Under the pieces are notes generated by a model. The model made no database searches. It was given only the letters and a program-made list of their open reading frames with translations, and had not been told where the DNA came from. Shown piece after piece: positions 1 through 8,394 of a DNA stretch of 64,000 nucleotides. A program made the position numbers and the translations under genes. This stretch comes from Polynucleobacter necessarius (lineage in GTDB: Bacteria > Pseudomonadota > Gammaproteobacteria > Burkholderiales > Burkholderiaceae): assembly GCF_900096765.1 (NCBI RefSeq), contig NZ_LT615228.1:688669-752668 (forward strand), in the 5' to 3' direction. The first letter of the stretch is position 1, and every line of letters begins with the position of its first letter.

Positions 1-178
1 CAGAATGTGGACCCTGCTAGGATTGCCTAGCATCAACATCAATATTGCAACTGGAATAAATGGATTACCAATTGGTATTCAGCTCATAGCGGGTCCCGGG
101 AAAGATGCATTCCTATTGAGCTCAGCTCGTGCACTAGCATTAGCACTACCTGATCCCGTTCTCAGGGATCAGGCTTAG
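1..178 (+). CDS. Amidase-signature family protein, C-terminal fragment
   Basis: Only the last 59 or so codons are in the window; the gene enters from the left edge and stops at TAG 176-178. The readable part contains MWTLLGLPSINI followed by GLPIGIQLIAGPGKD. This is the typical C-terminal end of amidase-signature hydrolases (GatA and aryl-amidase relatives), where the chain packs back against the catalytic core. The Ser-cisSer-Lys triad lies upstream and cannot be checked. It converges on the minus-strand Bug pseudogene that follows, with 7 bp between the stop codons. The substrate cannot be told from this fragment. Confidence 0.7.
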   Translation, partial: RMWTLLGLPSININIATGINGLPIGIQLIAGPGKDAFLLSSARALALALPDPVLRDQA

Positions 179-185
179 ACATTGA

Positions 186-1170
186 TCAATCCAGGGTAAT
201 GTTTGCTGACTTAATTACTTTGCTCCAATAAGGAAGCTCCTTCTTCACCAAGGCTTCTGTAGCAGATGGCGTAAGGTAGCGCAGTTCAACTCCAGCAGCA
301 TCGGCACGTTCTTTAACCTCCGGCATGGCTAGGGATTTCTTAACGGAGTCAGTTAATTTAGTTACGATAGGCGCAGGTGTGCCTGCTGGGGCAAACAATC
401 CAACCCATGACTCCAACTGAAATGCTGGTAAACCCGCTTCAGCTGTCGTTGGGACATTAGGCATTCCTGGGTGACGATTCTTACTTCTTACCAGTGACTG
501 CCAAGCCTTTTAGCTTACCACTCTGAACATGCTGCATTACCGAGGGAGGTGTAGAGATAAACACTTGCACCTGCCCTGCTAGGACATCTTGAATGGCAGG
601 CCCTGAACCTTTGTATGGAACATGAACCATATCAACACCCGTTATTTGCTTGAACATTTCAGTACCAATATGAGATACCGAGCCGTTTCCTTGAGATGCA
701 TAGTTCAACTTACCAGGGTTGGCTTTCGCATAAGCAATAAATTCTTTTAGATTGTTTACGGGCACCGAAGGATGAACGGCAATCACATTCGTGGAAACAG
801 TTAGCAAAGCAATTGGTGAAAAGTCCTTAATCGGATCCCAAGGCAATTTATCCATCAATGCTGGATTACCGACGTGATAACCGGAATAGGAAATCAAAAG
901 GGTGTATCCATCCGGCTTTGCCTTGGCAACGAACTGATAAGCTGTGTTGCCACTAGCCCCGGGCTTGTTGTCAACAATCACTGCTTGCCCTAAAACTCTG
1001 GTTAAAGGCTCACTCAATAGGCGCGCTGAGGTATCTACTAAGCCACCCGGTGGATTTGGAACAACCAAGACTACTGGTCTATCTGGAAAAGTTTGAGCTG
1101 CTACAACATTAAAGAGTGCTGTAAAACCAAAAGCACAAACGCACTTTAGAAGTAATCGAATTAAGTTCAT
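186..1170 (-). pseudogene. TTT-family Bug solute-binding protein, frameshifted by a 7-bp duplication
   Basis: This is a periplasmic substrate-binding protein of the tripartite tricarboxylate transporter type (TctC/Bug). The start chosen is ATG 1170 (MNLIRLLLK), which gives a signal peptide ending near VVAAQTFPDRP. The family's PGG loop (NPPGGLVDT), the GYTLL segment and HVPYKGSGPA are all present. The frame closes after VTGKK at TAA 481-483. The rest (NRHPGMPNVPTTAEAGL, then about 85 residues to 186) continues in another frame. The break is an exact tandem copy of TTCTTAC (478-484 and 485-491). Deleting one copy restores a continuous frame of normal family length. No tctA/tctB membrane genes are nearby, as is usual for the many orphan Bug proteins of Burkholderiales. 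The ligand is unknown. Export of the truncated product is possible but its C-terminal lobe would be missing. Confidence 0.85.
478..491. repeat. 7-bp tandem duplication inside Bug gene
   Basis: TTCTTAC occurs twice with no gap (478-484, 485-491). The second copy causes the frameshift of the surrounding gene; removing either copy reads VTGKNRHPGMPNVP without interruption. Confidence 0.95.
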
Positions 1171-1202
1171 CACTAGCCCTATTGAATTCTGAATCATTGA
1201 AT

Positions 1203-2324
1203 CTATCGCTGACCAATCTTGACATTACCAAAGACAGCCTGCGCCTCTCGCGGCAAGCAACGCCAATACCTTTCGTTTGCTGTGACTGTAGCATTTAATG
1301 CCGCAGCAGCTTCCCAACCCCAGCGTGGCTTATACATAAATGCACGAGCTAAAGCGATCAAATCTGCGTCACCCGCTTGCAAAATTGCCTCTGCCTGAAG
1401 TGGATCAGTAATTAAGCCCACCGTTATTGTTGGTAGTCCAGATTGATCTTTCACAATCTTTGCAAAAGGCACCTGATGATTTGGTCCTAAGGAAATCTGC
1501 TGCTTTGGAGAAATACCACCAGAGGAAATGTGAACAAAATTACAACCCAAAGGTTTGAGTTGCTGTGCAAAACTAGCGGTTTCTTGAGGTGTCCAGCCGC
1601 CCTCAATCCAATCGCTTGCTGAAATACGAATTCCCAATACCCCTTTATATGCGCTTCTTACTGCTGCAAACAGCTCCAACGGAAAACGAATACGATTTTC
1701 AAATGAACCGCCATATTCATCGGTGCGCTGATTTGCTATTGGAGATAAAAATTGATGCAATAGATAACCATGAGCACCATGTAATTCGATCCCGTCAATG
1801 CCGCAGCGTTCCGCATGCTGCGCTGATTCCACAAATGCTCTGATAAGATCTTTTAACTCAGTCTTAGAGAGTTCATGTGGCAGACGCTCTCCATCGAGTT
1901 GCGGGATAGCTGAGGGAGCAAGCGTCTCCCAGCCGCCCTGACCTACAGGCAATAACTGCCCTCCATCCCATGGAGTAGCGCTCGAGGCTTTACGCCCAGC
2001 ATGAGCTAGTTGAATAAACACTGGTGTTGCTGGCGCCAGCTTTCTGGCCCTTTCTAATTTGTCTCTTAAAGCCGCTTCAGTACGGTCATCCCATAAACCC
2101 AAACATGCTGGAGTGATACGGCCCTCAGGAGTAACCCCCGTGGCTTCGATAATAAATAGTGCGGCACCGCTGTTAAGAAGGTTGCCCCAGTGCATCAAGT
2201 GCCAATCTGTGGCCTCGCCATTGTGGGCTGAGTATTGGCACATCGGGGCAACTACGATGCGATTTGCCAATTCTAGGGGTCCACGGGGGGAATTTAAGGT
2301 ATAGCTTGAAAAAAGCAAACTCAT
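1203..2324 (-). CDS. NADH:flavin oxidoreductase of the old yellow enzyme family (YqjM-like)
   Basis: This is an FMN-dependent TIM-barrel ene-reductase of 373 aa that uses NAD(P)H to reduce activated C=C bonds. ATG 2324 is chosen over the TTG one codon upstream; AAAGG lies nine bases before it. APMCQYSA places the Cys near residue 29, the hallmark of the YqjM class. QLAHAGRK follows near 105-112. The HxxH substrate pair is at H182/H185 in HGAHGYLLHQF, and RTDEYGGSFENR is the FMN/barrel signature. The C-terminal part has VGLITDP and the phosphate-binding ADLIALARAF. It is intact and of normal length. It is divergent from the dehydrogenase at 2486, with 159 bp between them, and lies just downstream of the start of the broken Bug gene. 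The physiological substrate is not evident; detoxification of enones or terpenoid breakdown are family possibilities only. Confidence 0.93.
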   Translation of the reverse strand: MSLLFSSYTLNSPRGPLELANRIVVAPMCQYSAHNGEATDWHLMHWGNLLNSGAALFIIEATGVTPEGRITPACLGLWDDRTEAALRDKLERARKLAPATPVFIQLAHAGRKASSATPWDGGQLLPVGQGGWETLAPSAIPQLDGERLPHELSKTELKDLIRAFVESAQHAERCGIDGIELHGAHGYLLHQFLSPIANQRTDEYGGSFENRIRFPLELFAAVRSAYKGVLGIRISASDWIEGGWTPQETASFAQQLKPLGCNFVHISSGGISPKQQISLGPNHQVPFAKIVKDQSGLPTITVGLITDPLQAEAILQAGDADLIALARAFMYKPRWGWEAAAALNATVTANERYWRCLPREAQAVFGNVKIGQR

Positions 2325-2485
2325 CAAAATGCCTTTAAAAGTCGAAAAAATGGATCAAAATACGAAAAACGCCTTAAAGCGATAGAATACTTAAAAAGTA
2401 GAATAATCGAGACAACAAAGTCCTGCAGGCTCATGGCCTAATGGCTTAATTTACCCACAACTACCCATATCAAATACAAAAGACT

Positions 2486-4007
2486 ATGAACGCACCAAAA
2501 GCCTTTGATTCAAAAGCAGATATCGGCCATTACGTAGGCGGTTCCGTTGTTAACCCTCAGGATGGTCGATTTGCAGACGTCTATAACCCAGCTACTGGCG
2601 CTGTAGCCCGCAGAGTTGCTTTAGCAAGTCGCAAAGAAGTCGACGCTGCAGTTGCAGTAGCGCAGCAGGCTTTTGCCTCCTGGAGCCAAACTAGCCCCTT
2701 GCGTCGTGCTCGTATACTTTTTAAGTATCTGGAGTTATTTAAATGCCAATCGTGATGAATTGGCTGCCATCATTACCGCAGAACACGGCAAAGTATTTAC
2801 CGACGCACAAGGTGAAGTGACTCGCGGCATTGAGATCGTGGAGTTTGCGACCGGCATTCCTGAATTACTGAAAGGTGATTACACAGAGCAGGTATCAACC
2901 GACATTGATAACTGGGTCATGCGTCAACCCTTAGGTGTTGTAGCAGGTATTACCCCTTTCAACTTCCCAGTCATGGTCCCTATGTGGATGTTCCCAATGG
3001 CCATCGCTTACGGAAACACATTTATCCTCAAACCAAGCCCGACCGATCCATCGGCCTCACTGTTTATGGCTAATTTACTCAAAGAAGCCGGCTTGCCTGA
3101 TGGCGTATTTAACGTAGTTCAGGGTGATAAAGAGGCTGTGGATGCCTTAATTGAAAACCCAGACGTGAAGGCTGTCAGCTTTGTTGGCTCTACGCCAATC
3201 GCCAATTACATTTATGAGCGTTGTGCGCATTTTGGCAAGCGCTCCCAGGCATTGGGCGGCGCCAAGAACCACATGGTCATCATGCCCGATGCCGATATTG
3301 ATAAAGCAATTGATGCATTGGTTGGCGCAGCATACGGATCTGCTGGCGAGCGTTGCATGGCAATCTCCGTTGCTGTTCTTGTTGGCGATGTTGCAGAGAA
3401 AATCATTCCAAAACTCATTGAGCGCACTAAGACTCTCAAAGTCAAAAATGGTATGGAACTTGATGCCGAGATGGGTCCAATAATCACCAAAGCAGCCTTA
3501 GATCGAATTACAGGCTACATTGATAGCGGTGTTGCCGCAGGTGCAAATCTACTCGTTGACGGCCGTAATTTCAAAGTTCCGGGCCATGAAAACGGCTTCT
3601 TCCTTGGTGGCACATTGTTTGACAACGTCACCCCCGATATGAAAATTTATTTAGAAGAAATCTTTGGCCCAGTTCTTTCTTGCTTACGAGTTGCTAACTT
3701 CACTGATGCTTTGAATCTGGTGAACTCTTGTGAGTTCGGTAATGGGGTGGCATGCTTTACCAGTGATGGCAATATCGCACGTGAATTTGCTCGTCGTGTT
3801 CAGGTTGGCATGGTTGGTATTAACGTACCTATTCCAGTTCCCATGGCATGGCACGGCTTTGGCGGCTGGAAAAAGTCCCTCTTTGGAGACATGCATGCCT
3901 ATGGCAAAGAAGGGGTCCGTTTTTATACCAAGCAAAAGAGCGTCATGCAGCGTTGGCCAGAGAGCATAGCCAAGGGCGCTGAGTTTGTGATGCCCACATC
4001 CAAATAA
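2486..4007 (+). pseudogene. mmsA: Acylating methylmalonate-semialdehyde dehydrogenase, single-base frameshift
   Basis: This is a CoA-acylating aldehyde dehydrogenase of about 506 codons that would convert methylmalonate semialdehyde to propionyl-CoA in valine and pyrimidine breakdown. The first frame (2486-2755) ends after [17 protein letters not shown]. The second frame carries on as [18 protein letters not shown]. An extra T in the TTT at 2738-2740 explains it: without it the text reads YLELLNANRDE, which matches the family length. After the break the protein is complete: NAD-binding [13 protein letters not shown], the catalytic Cys in [11 protein letters not shown], and GPVLSCLRV near the end. 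A hairpin terminator follows at 4025. The function is clear from the family. Whether the lesion is genetic or a homopolymer read error cannot be decided from sequence alone. Confidence 0.85.
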
Positions 4008-4024
4008 ACCTCATTAGCACAAAT

Positions 4025-4055
4025 AAAAATAGCGATCTAAAGATCGCTATTTTTT
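4025..4055. terminator. Bidirectional rho-independent terminator
   Basis: The inverted repeat AGCGATCT-AA-AGATCGCT, extended by A and T runs on both sides, has A-rich left and T-rich right flanks. It can therefore end the dehydrogenase on the plus strand and the DUF1178 gene on the minus strand. Confidence 0.85.
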
Positions 4056-4072
4056 ATCCAATGAAAGAGAGA

Positions 4073-4567
4073 TTACTGCAAAGTATTCTTAAAGGCAGGG
4101 ATGAGCGGAACGGCCATAACCTCAATGCCCTCCTCCCGCAGGGATTCAGCCTCATCCAAAGTAGTTTGTCCACGAATGCTTCTTTCTGGAGCTTCCTTGT
4201 AATGAATCTTCCTAGCTTCTTCAGCAAATGCCGTGCCTACATCTTCGGACTTACCCATGAGTTCGCGCATACCTTTTAAAAAGGCCGCTTGCACCTGCGC
4301 CTCTAAATGTGAATGGTCATTGCCAGTAAGCGCAACAACTTCTCCACTAATACTGTTATTAGCAATATCCTCGTTTGGCGCTGTTAAAGCTGTTGAGCTT
4401 GAGGATTTTGCAATATGAGGGGCCGAAGGCATCCGCGTAATTTCAGTACTATCACAAACCGGACATGCAAGCATTCCCTTATCTTGCTGAGCAAGACAAT
4501 CCTCCTCAGAGGCAAACCATCCTTCAAAACGATGACCCAGGGGGCACGCGAGGTTATAAACTTTCAT
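4073..4567 (-). CDS. DUF1178 family protein
   Basis: This is a 164-aa protein of the uncharacterised DUF1178 family found in many Proteobacteria. The N-terminus MKVYNLACPLGHRFEGWF has C8 and H12, and CPVC follows at 35-38. Together these look like a small zinc-ribbon or rubredoxin-like knuckle. The middle is low in complexity and the C-terminus (EEARKIHYKEAPERSIRG) is the conserved family box. It lies 85 bp downstream of the Nudix gene on the same strand and is probably co-transcribed with it. No enzymatic role is known to me. Confidence 0.9.
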   Translation of the reverse strand: MKVYNLACPLGHRFEGWFASEEDCLAQQDKGMLACPVCDSTEITRMPSAPHIAKSSSSTALTAPNEDIANNSISGEVVALTGNDHSHLEAQVQAAFLKGMRELMGKSEDVGTAFAEEARKIHYKEAPERSIRGQTTLDEAESLREEGIEVMAVPLIPAFKNTLQ

Positions 4568-4652
4568 AAGACCTATAATACTAAATTCAATAGTCTCATT
4601 TTAATAGGATTTGAAAATCCCCTATTTCAACCCAAAGATGGGCCCCTTGGAC

Positions 4653-5252
4653 CTATTTAATAGGCTTTGGCTTGACCAAACCACGGCGATAACGATCCAA
4701 CCAATAGGTTGAAATGGTAGTTTTCACATCCGTAATCTCACCCGCCTCAACCCAGTCCAATAATTGCTCCAAAGGGGCGGCAAATACATCTAAAAACTCC
4801 TCATCATCAAGTTGGCTTCTACCGGCCACCAAATCCTCAGCTAAGTAAATATCAATGAACTCTGTGGAATATGAAATCACCGGATGAATACGTCGGATGT
4901 AACTCCATTTTTTTGCCGTGTAACCGGTTTCTTCTTCAAGCTCTCGTTGCGCACAAAGCAGAGGATCTTCACCAAGATCCAGTTTCCCCGCAGGAATTTC
5001 AATACAAGCCTTTGCTATAGGATAGCGATACTGCCTCTCCATCAGCACCCTACCATCTTCAAGAATCGCCACTACTGCAACAGCTCCAGGGTGGGTGAGG
5101 TACTCACGAGCAGCTAGCTGACCATCTGGTAAGCGAACCTGGTCGCGCTTCATATTCAGAAAGATGCCGCCATAAATGTCTTCACCTGAAACACGCTCTT
5201 CTCGTAAATGTGCATCACCTTCAGGTAGGTCTAGGTAAGATTTTTCGGTCAT
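4653..5252 (-). CDS. Nudix hydrolase, ADP-ribose pyrophosphatase type
   Basis: This 199-aa protein hydrolyses a nucleoside diphosphate linked to another group, most likely ADP-ribose given the overall layout. A full Nudix box lies at about residues 89-111 (GKLDLGED, then RELEEETGY), with the metal-binding REx2EE glutamates intact. The segment before it (VAVVAILEDGRVLMERQYR) is the usual beta-strand entry of ADP-ribose pyrophosphatases. It follows nuoN by about 130 bp, beyond a hairpin terminator, and precedes DUF1178. The exact substrate is inferred from family similarity. Confidence 0.88.
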   Translation of the reverse strand: MTEKSYLDLPEGDAHLREERVSGEDIYGGIFLNMKRDQVRLPDGQLAAREYLTHPGAVAVVAILEDGRVLMERQYRYPIAKACIEIPAGKLDLGEDPLLCAQRELEEETGYTAKKWSYIRRIHPVISYSTEFIDIYLAEDLVAGRSQLDDEEFLDVFAAPLEQLLDWVEAGEITDVKTTISTYWLDRYRRGLVKPKPIK

Positions 5253-5319
5253 ATTGGCTAATCCAGTACAAATGATTTGCTTACATACTACTATGGTGGC
5301 ATGTCATTCAAGTGTCGCA

Positions 5320-5356
5320 ATTACACAAACAAATAAGGCTCCTAAAGGAGCCTTAT
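5320..5356 (-). terminator. Terminator after nuoN
   Basis: Inverted repeat TAAGGCTCC-TTTA-GGAGCCTTA, read on the minus strand and followed by TTTGTTTGTG. It is positioned to end the complex I operon 25 bp after the nuoN stop. The T tract is interrupted, so read-through into the Nudix gene is possible. Confidence 0.7.
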
Positions 5357-5380
5357 AAAACTGTTGATACCCTACTCTTA

Positions 5381-6880
5381 TCAAGAACCCAATAAAGTCC
5401 GTCGCATTGCATCAAGACATACGCTCATTAAGGCGGCTGGGATAATGCCGATAACCAGAACTAAGATGCTATTAAAACTCAACAAGCCTTTAGCAAAGCC
5501 AGACCCTGATACGGTCACCTCATGATATGGCTCATCAAAATACATCACCTTAACAACACGCAAGTAGTAGAACGCGCCAACCAATGAAGCCAATACGGCA
5601 ATCACCGCCAAGAAAGTATGCTCTGCGTCAACTAAGGCCTCTAGCACCCCTAATTTAGCAGCAAATCCAACGGTTGGGGGTATACCAGCCAAAGAGAACA
5701 TCATCACCAGACCAATAAAGGCAAACCATGGATGCTTCTTGTTAAGCCCTTTAAGACCCTCAAGGGTCTCGCAATCATATCCTTTGCGCGAGAGCACCAT
5801 CAACAGCCCGAAAGTACCTAAAGTTGTCAGCACATAGGTGATGGCATAGAACAAGGCTGCGCTAAATGCATGATCATCAAAAACAGAAAGCATGCCCAAG
5901 AGTACAAATCCCATCTGCGCTATTGCAGAGTAAGCCAACATCCGCTTAACATTGGTCTGGGCGATGGCAGTCACGTTACCCACAACCAACGAAAGAACGG
6001 CCAACAACACCAACATCGGCTGCCAGTCTCCCATCAGTGGTAATAAAGTATTAACCAGAAGGCGGAACAACAAAGCAAATGCAGCTAACTTTGGAGCGGC
6101 TGCGATCATTAAAGTAACGGCAGTTGGCGCACCTTGGTAAACGTCTGGTACCCACATATGAAATGGAACCACTCCAAGCTTAAATGCCAAGCCGGCAACA
6201 ATAAACACCAAACCAAAGGCCATCACCAAATGGTTTACTCTAGGATCCGCAACCGTTTTAAAGATCTCTAACAGATCTAAAGAGCCAGTAACGCCATACA
6301 ACATAGACATGCCATACAACAAGAAACCAGAAGCTAAGGCGCCTAGTACAAAATACTTAATACCTGCTTCAACACTCTTCTCGCTGTTATGACGCATGGC
6401 TACTAAAGCATAAGTAGGCAATGCCATGAGCTCCAAGCCAAGGTAAAGAGTCAAGAAATTAGCGCCTGAGATCAAGACCATTTGACCTAGCAATGCCAGG
6501 AGCACCAAAACTATGAAGTCTGGGCGAAATAAAGCACGATCCGTTAAATACTGCTTTGAATAAATCAGGCTGACCAGTACCGCGCCGCAAGAGCAAGCTT
6601 TCAAAAGGTTTGATAGTGGATCAGATTGAAATAAACCATTCATGGCAACCAGTGATACATCGCCCAAACGACCAACAAAAGCAAAGATCAAGTAGATCAA
6701 CAAGATCAATGAGAAAAAGTACACAAATCCAACGCCGCGAGGGGTATAGAAAATATCCTGCTCAACACCAGGGGTTGAAGTTACTCTCTCGCGAACATAA
6801 ACACTTGCCACCAACAATAAGCAGGCAGCAATAAGTAAAACGAGTTCCGGCAGGATGGCGTATAGGTCGAATGCTTGCAT
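5381..6880 (-). CDS. nuoN: NADH-quinone oxidoreductase subunit N
   Basis: This is the last gene of the complex I operon, a 499-aa antiporter-like membrane subunit that forms one of the proton channels. It is almost wholly hydrophobic, with the Proton_antipo_M domain spanning roughly residues 130-430. Conserved charged residues lie in the helices [10 protein letters not shown] and [19 protein letters not shown]. Its ATG (6880) would lie ten bases after the ancestral nuoM stop (TGA at 6891-6893). A one-base insertion in nuoM now makes nuoM run 100 bp into this gene, so the two coding regions overlap in different frames. Translation of nuoN may be affected by that altered coupling. The subunit itself looks intact. 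Confidence 0.96.
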   Translation of the reverse strand: MQAFDLYAILPELVLLIAACLLLVASVYVRERVTSTPGVEQDIFYTPRGVGFVYFFSLILLIYLIFAFVGRLGDVSLVAMNGLFQSDPLSNLLKACSCGAVLVSLIYSKQYLTDRALFRPDFIVLVLLALLGQMVLISGANFLTLYLGLELMALPTYALVAMRHNSEKSVEAGIKYFVLGALASGFLLYGMSMLYGVTGSLDLLEIFKTVADPRVNHLVMAFGLVFIVAGLAFKLGVVPFHMWVPDVYQGAPTAVTLMIAAAPKLAAFALLFRLLVNTLLPLMGDWQPMLVLLAVLSLVVGNVTAIAQTNVKRMLAYSAIAQMGFVLLGMLSVFDDHAFSAALFYAITYVLTTLGTFGLLMVLSRKGYDCETLEGLKGLNKKHPWFAFIGLVMMFSLAGIPPTVGFAAKLGVLEALVDAEHTFLAVIAVLASLVGAFYYLRVVKVMYFDEPYHEVTVSGSGFAKGLLSFNSILVLVIGIIPAALMSVCLDAMRRTLLGS

Positions 6881-8358
6881 TTGCTTTTACTCAGAGTTTT
6901 GCTAACAGCAACGTGCTGCAGCAGATTAATTACAGCAGGATGAATGATGTCGGTGAATGGTTTTGGATATACGCCCATACCAAGCACGCAGATGGTTAAC
7001 ACTGCCATCATGAAATACTCACGTCCATTTAGATCTTTGAGCTCTTCAACATATTTATTGGTAACGGCGCCAAAAAATACGCGCTTGACCATCCACAAGG
7101 AATACGCCGCGCCAAGAATTAAGGCCGTAGCAGCCAAGATGCCGATAACAAAGTCATAATCGACAGCAGCCAGAATGACCATGAATTCTCCTACAAAGCC
7201 TGATGTTGCAGGTAGTCCGCAGTTAGCCATTGCCATTAATACTGCAAAGGCGGTAAATGCTGGCATGCGGTGAACCACGCCACCGTAATCAGCAATTTGA
7301 CGGGTATGCATCCGATCATACAAAACACCTATAGATAAGAACATGGCGCCAGCAACAAAGCCGTGTGAAATCATTTGCACGATACCGCCCTCAATCCCTA
7401 ATGGACTAAAGAGAAAAAAACCTAAAGTGACAAAACCCATGTGTGCTACAGATGAGTATGCAACCAGCTTTTTCATATCCTTCTGTACCAAAGCTACGGC
7501 ACCAACATAAATTACCGCCACTAAAGATAAGAAAATGACAAATGGGCCGAGATATTGGCTTGCATCTGGAGCAATTGGTAAAGAGAAACGCAAGAATCCA
7601 TAAGCACCGAGTTTTAACATAATCGCTGCCAACACAACAGAGCCGCCTGTTGGAGCCTCAACGTGGACATCTGGCAACCAGGTGTGCAGAGGCCACATCG
7701 GCACCTTTACAGCAAAAGCCATAAAGAAGGCAAAGAACAATAAGATTTGCTCAACGATATCCAAACGCGCATTTTGCCAAGTGAGAATATCGAAAGTGTT
7801 GGTGACGTTATACAAGTAGAGCATTGCAATCAGGGTCAACAGTGAACCAAGCAATGTATATAAGAAGAACTTGAATGCGGCATAAATACGGTTATGACCA
7901 CCCCATACACCAATGATGATGTACATCGGTATGAGCGTAGCTTCAAAGAAAACGTAAAACAACAAAGCATCTAACGCAGCAAAGACACCAATCATTAATC
8001 CAGAAAGGATCATGAAAGAAGCCATGTACTGAGATACTTTGGTATCAATCACTTCCCATGCTGCAATCACCACGAAAATGTTGATGAAAGCGGTTAAGAC
8101 AATAAACCAAACAGAGATGCCATCGATGCCAAGATGGTAATTAATGTCGTAGCGAGGAATCCAACTGACCTTCTCAACAAACTGCATCCCAGCATTGGCG
8201 ATATCAAAATTGATAATCAGCGGGAGTGTGGCAACAAATCCTAGAATTGCGCCAAAGAGTGCTAACCAGCGTACGCCAGCAGACGGCTTCTCAGACCCAT
8301 AAAACAAAATAATGAGTCCAAAAACGATTGGGGTCCAGATTGCGAAAGAAAGAATCAT
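6781..8358 (-). CDS. nuoM: NADH-quinone oxidoreductase subunit M with an aberrant C-terminal tail
   Basis: This antiporter-like proton-pumping subunit of complex I reads as 525 aa, about 35 more than expected. The core is normal ([21 protein letters not shown], then [11 protein letters not shown]) up to LLQHVAVSK. There an AAAA run (plus strand TTTT 6897-6900) has one A too many. With three A's the text reads SKL then TGA at 6891-6893, just before the nuoN ATG. As it stands, nuoM continues as [13 protein letters not shown] and so on across the nuoN start. The tail lies after the last membrane helix, so the protein may still assemble. The start codon is also unusual: a 14-bp duplication supplies a second ATG upstream (see the repeat at 8348). 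Confidence 0.92.
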   Translation of the reverse strand: MILSFAIWTPIVFGLIILFYGSEKPSAGVRWLALFGAILGFVATLPLIINFDIANAGMQFVEKVSWIPRYDINYHLGIDGISVWFIVLTAFINIFVVIAAWEVIDTKVSQYMASFMILSGLMIGVFAALDALLFYVFFEATLIPMYIIIGVWGGHNRIYAAFKFFLYTLLGSLLTLIAMLYLYNVTNTFDILTWQNARLDIVEQILLFFAFFMAFAVKVPMWPLHTWLPDVHVEAPTGGSVVLAAIMLKLGAYGFLRFSLPIAPDASQYLGPFVIFLSLVAVIYVGAVALVQKDMKKLVAYSSVAHMGFVTLGFFLFSPLGIEGGIVQMISHGFVAGAMFLSIGVLYDRMHTRQIADYGGVVHRMPAFTAFAVLMAMANCGLPATSGFVGEFMVILAAVDYDFVIGILAATALILGAAYSLWMVKRVFFGAVTNKYVEELKDLNGREYFMMAVLTICVLGMGVYPKPFTDIIHPAVINLLQHVAVSKTLSKSKCKHSTYTPSCRNSFYLLLPAYCWWQVFMFARE

Positions 8359-8375
8359 AGTGAAAGAATCATAGT
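8348..8375. repeat. 14-bp tandem duplication over the nuoM start codon
   Basis: GAAAGAATCATAGT is present twice without a gap (8348-8361, 8362-8375). On the minus strand each copy carries ACTATGATTCTTTC, hence two ATGs. The upstream ATG (8372) opens a five-codon frame MILSL whose TGA overlaps the nuoM ATG (8358) as ATGA. Confidence 0.95.
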
Positions 8376-8394
8376 GGCTACTTAAGTCAAAGGC

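Noticed and set aside
6891-6900. Programmed frameshift at the end of nuoM
   Set aside because: The A run is only four long and no downstream pseudoknot is evident. A simple insertion explains it better.
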